IMG/VR virus record: IMGVR_UViG_3300019927_000016 | Location: 1 to 29,489 of that record | Source of the DNA: a virus | Strand: one strand, 5' to 3' | DNA length: 29,489 nucleotides | Part shown: in pieces, positions 1-6,994 of the stretch | How the letters are laid out: every line of letters starts with the position of its first letter | Numbering within the stretch: position 1 is the first letter of the stretch | Program-made: the position numbers and the translations under genes | The notes under the pieces: model-generated | The model's database searches: none | Seen by the model: the letters and a program-made list of their open reading frames with translations, nothing else | Told to the model about the DNA's origin: nothing

Positions 1-533
1 CGAACGCGGTCGGCGGCCTCGTCTTGGCCCTTCTCTTCAAATTCTTCGATGAGCTTGACTACATCTTCTTGGGTCACACTCTCCCCCTCGATGAGTCGGC
101 GTTTCGTAGACGGCATGATGGAGTTTTCTTCGACAAGCTCAATCACATTCATATCGTCGTCAACGTGAGCGACGGGACAATCATCCTTTGTTATGTCAGT
201 TGCATTATCTGGATGAACGCCGCTCCCTTGTTTCTGTCCGACGTGGATTTTGATTCCCCGGAACCCATTGAAGGCGCGACCGCAGAAGGGGCAGAGACGG
301 ACGACTTCTTCTTCTTGCCGTTCGTCGGGGTAGTCCATCTCAACGTCCTTTTCGCCAACGACTTCGAGATTATCAAAGTCCAGATGTTCGGGAACATCTC
401 CGTGAGGGCCGTGTCCATCACCGGAAGATTGACGAACATGAAGGTGTATTCCACGAGATAATCCCTCGTGATTGCACCCATCAACGGGACATTTTACGAC
501 GGTTTCTTTGTTATGGTGTTTGGTTTTAGTCAT
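1..533 (-). CDS. Two-finger C2H2-type zinc protein, 3' end outside window
   Basis: The frame starts at ATG 531-533 and stays open to the left edge (177 codons), so the C-terminus is missing. Two zinc-finger-like units are visible: CPVDGC near residue 15 followed by HLHV and a further His, and CPFCGRAF near residue 86 followed by IKIHVGQ and SGVH. The spacing resembles C2H2 fingers (C-x2/4-C then H-x-n-H). The C-terminal part is rich in Glu/Asp and predicted helical. It probably binds nucleic acid or acts as a regulator, but the target is unknown. It is transcribed away from the tRNA cluster from a promoter of the repeated viral class directly upstream, with the ATG within a few bases of the expected transcription start (near leaderless). 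Confidence 0.8.
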   Translation of the reverse strand, partial: MTKTKHHNKETVVKCPVDGCNHEGLSRGIHLHVRQSSGDGHGPHGDVPEHLDFDNLEVVGEKDVEMDYPDERQEEEVVRLCPFCGRAFNGFRGIKIHVGQKQGSGVHPDNATDITKDDCPVAHVDDDMNVIELVEENSIMPSTKRRLIEGESVTQEDVVKLIEEFEEKGQDEAADRV

Positions 534-578
534 TGTCTATAAAGACGGATTCGCGCTCCTTAAGTCTTTTCTACTTGG
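531..578 (-). promoter_or_regulatory. Viral consensus promoter P0 (zinc-finger gene)
   Basis: On the minus strand a CTTAAG box is followed after about 16 bases by ATCCGTCTTTATAGAC and then directly by the ATG. The box-to-CCGTCT spacing matches the other copies of the family (P1 to P6). The GTCT-TTAT-AGAC core is a perfect inverted repeat, so it could double as an operator. Confidence 0.6.
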
Positions 579-610
579 TACACAATGCGCTATGTTTTTG
601 ACGCCAAGAC

Positions 611-660
611 TTATTCCGGTAGCTTTAAGTCATTGGCTACCGTCTATAGAGTGAAGGCAG
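611..660 (+). promoter_or_regulatory. Viral consensus promoter P1 (tRNA cluster)
   Basis: Contains CTTTAAGTCATTGGC followed by TACCGTCTATAGAGTG and AAGGCAG. The TTTAAGT is a good haloarchaeal TATA box and the CTATAGAG lies where the transcription start is expected. It ends about 10 bases before tRNA-Asn, with nearly identical copies in P2 and P4, also before tRNA-type genes. Confidence 0.75.
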
Positions 661-670
661 TTGTTTTGGA

Positions 671-743
671 GCCGTGGTAGCTCAATTGGTAGAGCGCGAG
701 TTTGTTACACTCAAGGTTAGAGGTTCAAGTCCTTTCCACGGCG
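671..743 (+). tRNA. tRNA-Asn (GTT)
   Basis: Cloverleaf folded by eye: acceptor GCCGTGG pairs with CCACGGC, D stem GCTC/GAGC, anticodon stem GAGT/ACTC with a C.A mismatch at the base, 7-nt loop TTGTTAC giving anticodon GTT, T arm with loop TTCAAGT, discriminator G. No CCA is encoded, as usual in archaea. It is the first gene after promoter P1. The T stem contains a G.T pair and A.T pairs and is weak. Confidence 0.85.
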
Positions 744-745
744 TT

Positions 746-826
746 GCGACCAATGGCGGTCCTATGACCATGCCCCTTGATGGGCGTGGGTAGAGTCAAG
801 GCGTGGTTCAATTCCCGCCGGTCGCG
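746..826 (+). ncRNA. Degenerate tRNA-like RNA with GCGACC acceptor
   Basis: Acceptor GCGACC (746-751) pairs with GGTCGC (820-825), followed by G. A TTCAATT T-loop is present, but its stem pairs only if T804 is bulged. The central hairpin CCATGCCC/GGGCGTGG has an irregular loop around CTTGAT (6 nt, or 8 nt if one pair opens), and the D region (GGTC-CTAT-GACC) lacks the usual GG. It has the four arms of a tRNA but several faults, so it may be a decayed tRNA, an intron-bearing tRNA or a different RNA. The same acceptor sequence occurs in the 146-nt RNA at 16915. Confidence 0.45.
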
Positions 827-1201
827 TCCCTCTGGTCATGGGGGATTCGGTACTACGTTACTCGTAGCGGTCGCCGTGGCCGCTCAATTCGGTAATTCCG
901 AACCATAAAATAGTATCACGGAAGTTGAGCGAGAAAACCGCTTTTGATATTATTATGTTCTCAGGAGAGACTAACGCATGAAACGCCGTTGTTGAGCGTG
1001 ATGAGATATTATGGCTTGTTATGCACCTGTCATAATTTTCAACTAACCCCACGGAGTGTATGGGTTTCACACCCCGCCGTGGACTTACCCGGAATGGCCC
1101 ACCGGGATTATCAACGGGCAATACGTGTCACCTTGCCGGTCAGACTTGGAATGGGTCGCTCCCGTTCTTCTGTAGCAACTATAGTAGGTGGTGCGAATCT
1201 C
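827..1201 (+). other. Non-coding stretch with serial hairpins between tRNA genes
   Basis: I see no convincing gene. The stretch holds one inverted repeat after another: CTACG-TTACT-CGTAG, TTCGG-TAATT-CCGAA, ATTATG/CATAAT inside GTTGA/TCAAC, CCACGG/CCGTGG enclosing GGGT/ACCC, CCCGG/CCGGG and GGCAA/TTGCC. It is flanked by tRNA-type genes and probably lies on the P1 transcript. It could be one or more structured RNAs, or spacer that folds by chance. Confidence 0.35.
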
Positions 1202-1274
1202 GCGGAAGTAGGGTAGTCTGGTAATCCCCCCATGTTGACTCATGGAAACTCGGGTTCAAGTCCCGGCTTCCGTA
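1202..1274 (+). tRNA. tRNA with irregular anticodon loop (GAC, Val-like)
   Basis: Acceptor GCGGAAG pairs with CTTCCGT (one G.T), D arm GGGT/ATCC with a GG-containing loop, T arm TCGGG-TTCAAGT-CCCGG, discriminator A. The anticodon arm does not fit the 7-nt rule: CCATG/CATGG leaves a 6-nt loop TTGACT, while CCAT/ATGG leaves an 8-nt loop GTTGACTC. The triplet GAC after a T suggests valine, but the identity is uncertain. It is followed by a TGCCC/GGGCA hairpin and TTTT at about 1275-1299, which may be a processing or termination signal. Confidence 0.6.
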
Positions 1275-1326
1275 TGCCCTCGCCTCACGGGGCACTTTTG
1301 CGATGCAGTAGCGGAGAGAAAAGAAA

Positions 1327-1767
1327 ATGTTCGCAACTATCTTGAGCCGTTTGTTCGGTCGGAGTAACGATACCGTAGATGAAAATGTGGTCGGTGGTTC
1401 GGATGCTGTCTTTCAGGCTATTCTCGAACACGCTGACGGTGGGAAGAGATACGTCGTTGAGTTTGGAGAGCCTGAGTTGGTGAACCGGGGTGGTGAGTTT
1501 AGTACGAATTACATGACTCGCATCCCGACGTTCACTGCTCCGGGCGACCCTGAGCCACCAAATCTCGAATACGAGATTCCCGATGGTGGAATTGAAGATG
1601 GTGGTGACAGTCAGCTATTCGACCTGCTCGACCTCTATGAGATTGAGGTGATTTCGGACCTTGGCGACCTCGAAGGTGAGACTGTCATGGCGACGTTCGA
1701 GAATGGTGTTCTCACTTTCCAGTTCGATGAGATTCAGCAGGTTGGTGGTGGAGGTTCTTCCGAGTAG
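1327..1767 (+). CDS. Acidic hypothetical protein, 146 aa
   Basis: Not recognised. The N-terminus (MFATILSRLFGR) is short, hydrophobic and basic; the rest is acidic with a Gly/Pro-rich middle and a beta-rich C-terminus ending in VGGGGSSE. A purine-rich stretch (GGAGAG) precedes the ATG. It opens a run of small genes (1327-2253) that follow the tRNA cluster without an obvious new promoter, so tRNAs and mRNA may share a transcript. The next ATG lies two bases after its stop. Confidence 0.7.
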   Translation: MFATILSRLFGRSNDTVDENVVGGSDAVFQAILEHADGGKRYVVEFGEPELVNRGGEFSTNYMTRIPTFTAPGDPEPPNLEYEIPDGGIEDGGDSQLFDLLDLYEIEVISDLGDLEGETVMATFENGVLTFQFDEIQQVGGGGSSE

Positions 1768-1769
1768 AA

Positions 1770-1955
1770 ATGGCTGATAACGACATTTGCCCTCGGTGTG
1801 AGCGTGCCGTTCAAGGAAAGTCTCTCTATTGTCGAATTTGTCGGGCGGGAATGGGCGGTGGAAACGATAACAACGGGCCGCCGAATGGGGAATTGCCTGA
1901 AGTGAAAAATCAACGGGCTGTTTTCTCACCAACCCTCGATGGGGTGGAAGTGTGA
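1770..1955 (+). CDS. Small zinc-ribbon protein, 61 aa
   Basis: The N-terminal half has two CxxC knuckles, CPRC (residues 7-10) and CRIC (21-24), with basic residues between: a minimal zinc ribbon. A Gly/Asn/Pro-rich linker and an acidic tail follow. The stop overlaps the GTG start of the next gene. Function unknown; such mini zinc proteins are frequent in this window and may bind nucleic acid or protein partners. Confidence 0.75.
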   Translation: MADNDICPRCERAVQGKSLYCRICRAGMGGGNDNNGPPNGELPEVKNQRAVFSPTLDGVEV

Positions 1956-2149
1956 ACGGATTTCTCTCTCTATTCCGGGGGCCTCTTACTCTACTCGGCG
2001 GTCTTCTATTTGCTGTTCTTCTCGTCTCTCTCTATCTTCTCTACGTTGTGGTGCTGGTTTCAATTGTCGGCTTCATCATTTACTTCTTCCTTGCGATTGC
2101 TGGTATTTTTCCGCCGGTTGACTTCATCCCGTTCATCCCCTATATATGA
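1952..2149 (+). CDS. Small membrane protein, 65 aa, GTG start
   Basis: Starts with GTG overlapping the previous stop (GTGTGA). Almost the whole chain is hydrophobic and fits two membrane helices (roughly residues 10-35 and 38-60), with few charged residues. It is followed by another small membrane protein overlapping at ATGA. The pair could act at the host membrane, for example in lysis or superinfection exclusion, but the sequence alone shows only membrane location. Confidence 0.7.
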   Translation: MNGFLSLFRGPLTLLGGLLFAVLLVSLYLLYVVVLVSIVGFIIYFFLAIAGIFPPVDFIPFIPYI

Positions 2150-2253
2150 CTTCTACTTATGATTCATTGAGTGGGGGTGGTGGTTCTAAGTTTGACTTCT
2201 ACGTTATTCTTCTTCTGTTGATTATTGCGATTTTCGTCTACGCTATCATCTAA
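2146..2253 (+). CDS. Single-span membrane peptide, 35 aa
   Basis: The ATG overlaps the preceding stop. A Ser/Gly-rich N-terminus (about 14 residues) is followed by a C-terminal hydrophobic helix of about 18 residues. The overlap and the clean membrane segment support a real gene. With its upstream neighbour it forms a membrane-protein pair. Function unknown. Confidence 0.6.
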   Translation: MTSTYDSLSGGGGSKFDFYVILLLLIIAIFVYAII

Positions 2254-2258
2254 AGAGT

Positions 2259-2307
2259 TATTCCGGTATCTTTAAGTCATTGGCTACCGTCTATAGAGTG
2301 TGGACAG
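2259..2307 (+). promoter_or_regulatory. Viral consensus promoter P2
   Basis: Near-identical to P1 over about 40 bases: TTATTCCGGTATCTTTAAGT, then CATTGGCTACCGTCTATAGA, then GTG. It lies directly after the 35-aa gene and just before the tRNA at 2329, and probably drives the tRNA plus the replication genes downstream. Confidence 0.75.
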
Positions 2308-2328
2308 TGGTAGTCCTTTGATTTTCTC

Positions 2329-2403
2329 GCTGTCATAACTCAGTCAGGAAGAGTACCGCCATATGTACGGCGGGAGTCGTAGGTTCAAGTCCTACTGACA
2401 GCT
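2329..2403 (+). tRNA. tRNA with 8-nt anticodon loop, identity unclear
   Basis: Acceptor GCTGTCA/TGACAGC is perfect, D arm ACTC/GAGT has a GG loop, T arm GTAGG-TTCAAGT-CCTAC is canonical, discriminator T. The anticodon stem CCGCC/GGCGG is strong but encloses eight bases, ATATGTAC, instead of seven. Reading frame choices give ATG (His) or GTA (Tyr). Everything else is normal, so this looks like a stable tRNA with an expanded loop. A CTGTAG/CTACAG hairpin follows. Confidence 0.7.
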
Positions 2404-2477
2404 TCCCCTGTAGTGCAAAACCATGCTACAGTAGTCACGCATAGACCGACGACCAACCAGAGATTCATTCAACCAAT

Positions 2478-3431
2478 ATGAGCCTACTTAGCACGGATTA
2501 CAACAGTGGCAGTAGCGGCGATAACAACAGCGGCGGCAGTAGCGATAACGATTACGAAGAGCGCGAACGCCTCTCGCTCGACAAGTACGCGATGGCTTCG
2601 TTCAAAGTTTCGGGAATCAGTTACCACGAAGCGGAATACGGTCTGAACGTCTACCTCGACATTGACGATGTTGAGGTGATGCACGGGATGCTTTACGACC
2701 GGACGTGGGACGGTGGCGACCTGATTGATGATTACGACGACGACGTGATGAAGGTCTTCGGGTTCGGAAATTGGTTCGACACCAATCCAGACGGAACCCT
2801 CGATGAAGAGCTTCAGGAGAAGTTCGTCAATCACCGCATCTCGGAGAACATCGGTTCCAACACGTTCCCCTACGAGTTCGAGGAACTTGTCACGGAGGGT
2901 GACGACGAGATAGAGATGGGGAACATGAGCATGAAGCTCACCAACAGCACCAAGTCCCGAACGATTCTCAAGGTGCTGACTGACGCTGGACACGGCGTCA
3001 TTGACGACAAGGACTCGTCGCACAACTGGGTTCGGACGAACCAACTCAATCTCCGCGACGACATTCTTGGTCGTCGTATCGTTGTGTTCTACAAGGACGC
3101 TACCTTCACCCCGGACGGTGAAGACGACGAAATCACCTACACGGACGCGGTGGTTCTCGACGCCAAGACGGGGGCTGGCATCACCATTCAGAACGGTGAT
3201 TCTGATTCGTCCAGTGATTCTTCGGACGGTGGTAGTAGTGGCACAGTCGGTGGTAGCGATGATGATGATTCGCTCCCCGAAGGTGTCCCCGAAGAGGCCA
3301 ACGACATAATCGACTTCATGGCCCGGACTGAGGAGACTGACCGCGACCAGATAGAGAATCTTGTCTCGAACGAGGCCGACGACTACGACCTCGATGCAGT
3401 GGCCGAAGAAGTCGAACGTCGGATGGACTGA
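2478..3431 (+). CDS. Acidic replication-region protein, 317 aa, unknown
   Basis: Not assigned to a family. Residues 1-30 are Ser/Gly/Asn-rich and disordered. Residues about 40-240 form the folded part, beginning with a beta-rich stretch (FKVSGISYHEAEYGLNVYLD) that could be an OB-type fold. A Ser/Asp linker (about 240-265) ends in DDDD, and a small helical C-terminal domain follows. The layout, an acidic flexible linker next to helicase and primase genes, would fit a single-stranded DNA-binding or accessory replication protein, but this is inference. It is the first protein gene after P2. The opposite strand is also open over the same length, which is a codon-composition shadow. Confidence 0.75.
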   Translation: MSLLSTDYNSGSSGDNNSGGSSDNDYEERERLSLDKYAMASFKVSGISYHEAEYGLNVYLDIDDVEVMHGMLYDRTWDGGDLIDDYDDDVMKVFGFGNWFDTNPDGTLDEELQEKFVNHRISENIGSNTFPYEFEELVTEGDDEIEMGNMSMKLTNSTKSRTILKVLTDAGHGVIDDKDSSHNWVRTNQLNLRDDILGRRIVVFYKDATFTPDGEDDEITYTDAVVLDAKTGAGITIQNGDSDSSSDSSDGGSSGTVGGSDDDDSLPEGVPEEANDIIDFMARTEETDRDQIENLVSNEADDYDLDAVAEEVERRMD

Positions 3432-3523
3432 TGGAGGAACTTCAAACGGTTCCTGTTCCAGTCCCACACCGCGATGATGGTGTTTGGACTGACGAAGAAG
3501 TGAAGTTGATGCTCGATTTGTAG
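3431..3523 (+). CDS. Small hypothetical protein, 30 aa
   Basis: The ATG overlaps the previous stop (TGATG), as is usual for real gene pairs here. It encodes a short Val/Pro-rich start and a helical end (WTDEEVKLMLDL). Function unknown; very short, so only moderate confidence. Confidence 0.45.
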   Translation: MEELQTVPVPVPHRDDGVWTDEEVKLMLDL

Positions 3524-3537
3524 GAGTTTCCTTTTCA

Positions 3538-3819
3538 ATGGATTATCAAACAATCGCTGATGCTGTCAGTGACCATGACTTGACGCCCGACGACGTGGCT
3601 GAGATTGCTGAATCAGTCGGCATGGCCTACGCTGAGGCGGGGGCGAAACGACAGCACCAGCAGTACGAGCCGGACGAGATAAAAACAGGACTCGTGGCTC
3701 CTGTTCCAGATGGAACGTCTCAGGAAGAGACTGTGGCCGTTCTCCAAGAGTTGTGTTGGGAGACGGTTGAGCAGGGTCACGCCAAGCGTAAGGAGAGTTA
3801 CGTTCGGGAAGACGACTGA
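3538..3819 (+). CDS. Hypothetical helical protein, 93 aa
   Basis: Not recognised. The N-terminal 35 residues look like two short helices (IADAVSDHDLTPDDVAEIAE), a turn pattern as in small helical binding domains. The middle is Gln-rich and charged, and the C-terminal 30 residues form another likely helix. It is the last gene before an apparent HNH endonuclease insertion that separates it from the helicase gene. Confidence 0.65.
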   Translation: MDYQTIADAVSDHDLTPDDVAEIAESVGMAYAEAGAKRQHQQYEPDEIKTGLVAPVPDGTSQEETVAVLQELCWETVEQGHAKRKESYVREDD

Positions 3820-3849
3820 TGGTAACTCTCAGATAGTATAGAACGGAGG

Positions 3850-3895
3850 TTAGACTCATAGGACATGAAATAGGACAACTTGAAATCGAGTCTAA
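3850..3895. repeat. Inverted repeat with nested direct repeats before HNH gene
   Basis: TTAGACTC (3850-3857) and GAGTCTAA (3888-3895) form a perfect 8-bp inverted repeat. Inside it ATAGGACA occurs twice (3858 and 3870), 12 bases apart. The block ends 7 bases before the HNH start codon. It could be an operator, an RNA stem hiding the start codon, or the edge of the inserted element. Confidence 0.55.
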
Positions 3896-3902
3896 TTCTA
3901 AT

Positions 3903-4325
3903 ATGATTACAAAAGAAATTATAACAGAACTCTACCACGGAGAGGGAATGACGATGAAGGAAGTAGCTGCGGAAGTAAATTCCTCAGCACCAACCATTCA
4001 TCGTCGGATGGAAGAATATGGAATCAAGGCTCGAAACTCAGAGAATCCGGGGGACCGATTTCCTGATAACGACGAAACAGCAGCAGTACCTCCGTCAATG
4101 ACGATGAATGCGGGGTACGAATACTTCGTAGATAGCACGGAAGACCCTCAGATTCGAATCGCACATCATCGAATACTCGCATTCGTTGAAAATTCCTTGG
4201 AGGAAGTTGCCCAGAATCATGTTCACCACAAGAACGAGGTGAAGTGGGATAATCGACTGGAAAATCTCGAAGTGATGAGTCCTTCTGAACACATGAGTTA
4301 TCACGCAACTAAACAATTCAACTAA
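3903..4325 (+). CDS. HNH homing endonuclease, 140 aa
   Basis: The N-terminus has a helix-turn-helix (MKEVAAEVNSSAPTIHRRME, about residues 17-36). The C-terminal half carries the HNH signature: HHRIL near residue 88, then VHHKNEVKWDNRLENLEV with the paired His and the N-x2-N/L core, then SEHMSYH. This is the usual build of small free-standing homing endonucleases, which cut unoccupied alleles and copy themselves in. The gene is more AT-rich than its neighbours, has its own upstream repeat block, and its stop (TAATG) overlaps the start of the helicase gene, so it sits precisely between two genes of the replication operon. Confidence 0.9.
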   Translation: MITKEIITELYHGEGMTMKEVAAEVNSSAPTIHRRMEEYGIKARNSENPGDRFPDNDETAAVPPSMTMNAGYEYFVDSTEDPQIRIAHHRILAFVENSLEEVAQNHVHHKNEVKWDNRLENLEVMSPSEHMSYHATKQFN

Positions 4326-5749
4326 TGGAAGAAGATTACACTCCTTCGCTGTACGACATATCTCAGCTCAGTCGTGACTTCGGCCTCATTGGAGAGCGAG
4401 ACACACACCTCGTTGTGTTTCTCTCGTTCTTGAAAGGAGGATTCGTAGCCATGACCGGACTTTCTCGTGGTGGGAAGGACTTCGTGACGGACGCGGCGAA
4501 CTATTGTATGCCCGACGACGTGGTATTCAAGGTTCCTACGTCCACCTCGAAGACCGCCCTCTACGAGAGTGAATACGAGATGAACTCTGCTCGGGTCCAC
4601 CGATACCCCGACATTGCGACTCTCGAAGACAAGAGCCACCTTGAAGAGATAATGAAAGCCCACGGTGAGGGCAACACTATCACCCACACACGAACGACTG
4701 GTGGTGGGGGTAACAAAGAGAGTATGACTCTCACCCCACCCGATTGTTTCGTGATGTTCGTTGCATCCGACAACGAGCAGGTGGACTTGAACGATTACCC
4801 GGAGCTTCGGAACCGGGCATTGGTGGTGAGCATTGACTCATCGAAGGAGTTGACCGAACGAGTTAACACGGCTCAGGCGCGGCGAATGTCGGGCTACTAT
4901 GAGCCAAACTACACGGACGAAGAGCGAGACATTATTCGGGAGTACGTCGGTGAGATTCCCGTCGAGATGTACGCCAGCGACCGTGGACCGAGTGGGGCGA
5001 CGTTCGAGATACCCGGACTCGCGCTGGACAATCAGAACCCACTCCCCCAACACTTCACCGAAGCACGGGACGACTTCCCCCGGCTGATGAAGTTTGTTCG
5101 GGCGATTACGATGTTCCATTACGAGAACCGCATGGAGGTAGCTCTTGAAGACCGAAATGAAAGCGTCTCTCTTCTCGTTACACCGAGTGACGTGTGGTAT
5201 GGGATGCGTATTTTCGGTGAAGAAATGGTTCTCTCGGCGTTGAATCTCCGAGACGAAGACTTCGCCATGCTCAATCTGATTCGGGATTCCGATAACGGAA
5301 TGTCGAAGGCTGAGGTGCAGATGGATATGCGTGACGAAGGGTGGAACATCACCAACCGAGACGTGACTTCTGCGTTGGGCAATATGCTCACGAAGGGCTA
5401 CGTCCGAAAGGACCAGTCTCAGAACCCAATCCTGTGGGACTCGACGCCGTTCGCTACGAACGCAAGTCGTGAAGTTCGCATGGATTGGGAAGAGTTGGTT
5501 GAAGACACCAAGCAGACTGCTAAAGACAACCTTCCGGGTGAGGTCGCTGATGAATACATTGAACGGTTCTGTGAGGGTGACGGGCTGTTCGTTACCCATC
5601 CGTTCACGGGTGAGAAACTGAACATCACGAAACAGAATCTTCTCGAAGAAACTGTTGAAGAACAGGAGGAGAAAGAAGAGGAAGAAGTGTTCTCTGAAGA
5701 CCTCTATGAAGGCTCTTCGGGTGATGAGAGTCAGGGGACGCTTGGATGA
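4325..5749 (+). CDS. AAA+ ATPase, probable replicative helicase (MCM-like)
   Basis: 474 aa. A Walker A-like loop MTGLSRGGKDF lies at residues 43-53. The following region (DIATLEDKSHLEEIMKAHGE) resembles the Walker B/helix region of MCM helicases, though the canonical DE pair is altered. LRNRALVVSID is a likely arginine-finger strand. A winged-helix region follows (around residues 315-375), as at the C-terminus of MCM proteins, and an acidic disordered tail ends the chain. The neighbours are an archaeo-eukaryotic primase and an Mre11-like nuclease, which supports a replication role. It could also be a different AAA+ loader. It probably unwinds DNA at the viral fork. Confidence 0.75.
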   Translation: MEEDYTPSLYDISQLSRDFGLIGERDTHLVVFLSFLKGGFVAMTGLSRGGKDFVTDAANYCMPDDVVFKVPTSTSKTALYESEYEMNSARVHRYPDIATLEDKSHLEEIMKAHGEGNTITHTRTTGGGGNKESMTLTPPDCFVMFVASDNEQVDLNDYPELRNRALVVSIDSSKELTERVNTAQARRMSGYYEPNYTDEERDIIREYVGEIPVEMYASDRGPSGATFEIPGLALDNQNPLPQHFTEARDDFPRLMKFVRAITMFHYENRMEVALEDRNESVSLLVTPSDVWYGMRIFGEEMVLSALNLRDEDFAMLNLIRDSDNGMSKAEVQMDMRDEGWNITNRDVTSALGNMLTKGYVRKDQSQNPILWDSTPFATNASREVRMDWEELVEDTKQTAKDNLPGEVADEYIERFCEGDGLFVTHPFTGEKLNITKQNLLEETVEEQEEKEEEEVFSEDLYEGSSGDESQGTLG

Positions 5750-5752
5750 TAG

Positions 5753-6994
5753 ATGACAAACTACGAACGACTCATTCTGGAAGCGAGCAAAATCTGGTGC
5801 CCGAAAGTTTCACCGGACTATCCTCGTCGGGCGAGTAACGCGAAGAAATACCAACACGACGTGGTGAATCGCTTCGAGTTGGTGACGAGTCTCATGGAGG
5901 CGATGGAAGCCGGAAAGCCGGGATTCGTTTCGACGTATTCATTCCCGCGTGGTCACACCGATGATGGTCGGAACATCCCTGAGATAGACACTATCTTCGT
6001 GGACTTTGACGTTCCCATAGATTCGGAATATCGGAAGGGTGATTCACGCAACCTCGATGAATGGAAACGTTCGATGAGTGACCTTCTCATTCGAGTCCAA
6101 ATGGTCGCTGACACGCTCATTGAGTCGGGGAAGTCAAAACATTGGCGGGCGGCACTATCCGGCCACAAAGGAGTGCATCTCTTCTTTGACTTTGAGCCAA
6201 TCCATCCGGGGAACGGTTCATATTCTCAGTTCAAAAATGGGCTGAGTAATTATGGAGATGGACTCATTGAACAACTCGATGAGATAGCGGGTGGAATCAA
6301 TATTGAGCCATGGGTTGACGTTGATTCGTCTGACCTTGCTCGGTTGGTTCGACACCCGAACACTCGCCACCCCGGAGCGAAGCACGTTGACGAAAGTTGG
6401 TGTGTTCCGGTGACGATAGAAGAGCTTCAAGATATGGACCCGGAGACGTATCTTGAGCTATCATCGGGACCGCGAGAGATTCCAGAGGGATGTGAGCGTA
6501 TTCCATCTCGGGAAGCCACAGACGAAATTGCAATCGAGTACATTCGGACTGCTGGTGGAACAAGTCAATCTCCATCTCCTACGTCCTCTCACAAGGATAG
6601 GTCAAAGGTACAGACGTACAAAGAAGAGTCGAATGAGCGGATAGAAGTCTCTGATATTCCTCTTCTCGTCGGGAACAAGCCGTGCATTATGGCGTTCATC
6701 GAGCGGGATGATGCGTTCAAACACGGGGCGGCTTCTCGAACGATGGAGATACAGGTGATAAAGGAGCTAATCAAAGAGCAAAATCGAGTTCCGATAGAGA
6801 CTATCGTGGATTTCTTCCGGGTCGTGGAGCGGTTCGATGAAAGTTACACTCGGAACTTGATTGAAGACCTCATCTCACGGTATGATGGACCGTTCACCTG
6901 CCAAAACGTATGGGACGATGCCTCTGAGTTCTGCATTGCGATGAATGGGGAGAGTTGCGGAGTCTACGACCGAAACAAGGCGACAATACAATGA
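5753..6994 (+). CDS. DNA primase, PriS catalytic core joined to PriL-like Fe-S domain
   Basis: 413 aa. The catalytic motif IFVDFDVP places the metal-binding pair at D84 and D86. SGHKGVHLFF (near residue 140) carries the catalytic His motif, and DLARLVRHPNTRHP matches the third primase motif. A Ser/Thr-rich linker (about 265-285) separates the C-terminal domain, in which four cysteines (KPCI, FTCQ, EFCI, ESCG) are placed as in the [4Fe-4S] domain of the primase large subunit. In cells these are two proteins, so here both activities seem combined in one chain. It would make primers for the viral polymerase. Only two bases separate it from the helicase gene beyond its stop. Confidence 0.88.
   Translation: MTNYERLILEASKIWCPKVSPDYPRRASNAKKYQHDVVNRFELVTSLMEAMEAGKPGFVSTYSFPRGHTDDGRNIPEIDTIFVDFDVPIDSEYRKGDSRNLDEWKRSMSDLLIRVQMVADTLIESGKSKHWRAALSGHKGVHLFFDFEPIHPGNGSYSQFKNGLSNYGDGLIEQLDEIAGGINIEPWVDVDSSDLARLVRHPNTRHPGAKHVDESWCVPVTIEELQDMDPETYLELSSGPREIPEGCERIPSREATDEIAIEYIRTAGGTSQSPSPTSSHKDRSKVQTYKEESNERIEVSDIPLLVGNKPCIMAFIERDDAFKHGAASRTMEIQVIKELIKEQNRVPIETIVDFFRVVERFDESYTRNLIEDLISRYDGPFTCQNVWDDASEFCIAMNGESCGVYDRNKATIQ

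Noticed and set aside
585-680. 31-codon frame starting near 585
   Set aside because: It runs through promoter P1 and into tRNA-Asn, so it is unlikely to be translated.
858-1121. 87-aa minus-strand frame in the tRNA cluster
   Set aside because: No homology-type motif, no promoter, opposite to the likely transcript and full of hairpins.
2484-3467. 327-aa open frame on the minus strand
   Set aside because: It mirrors the acidic plus-strand gene; Val/Arg-rich translation without family features and no promoter. It is a composition shadow.
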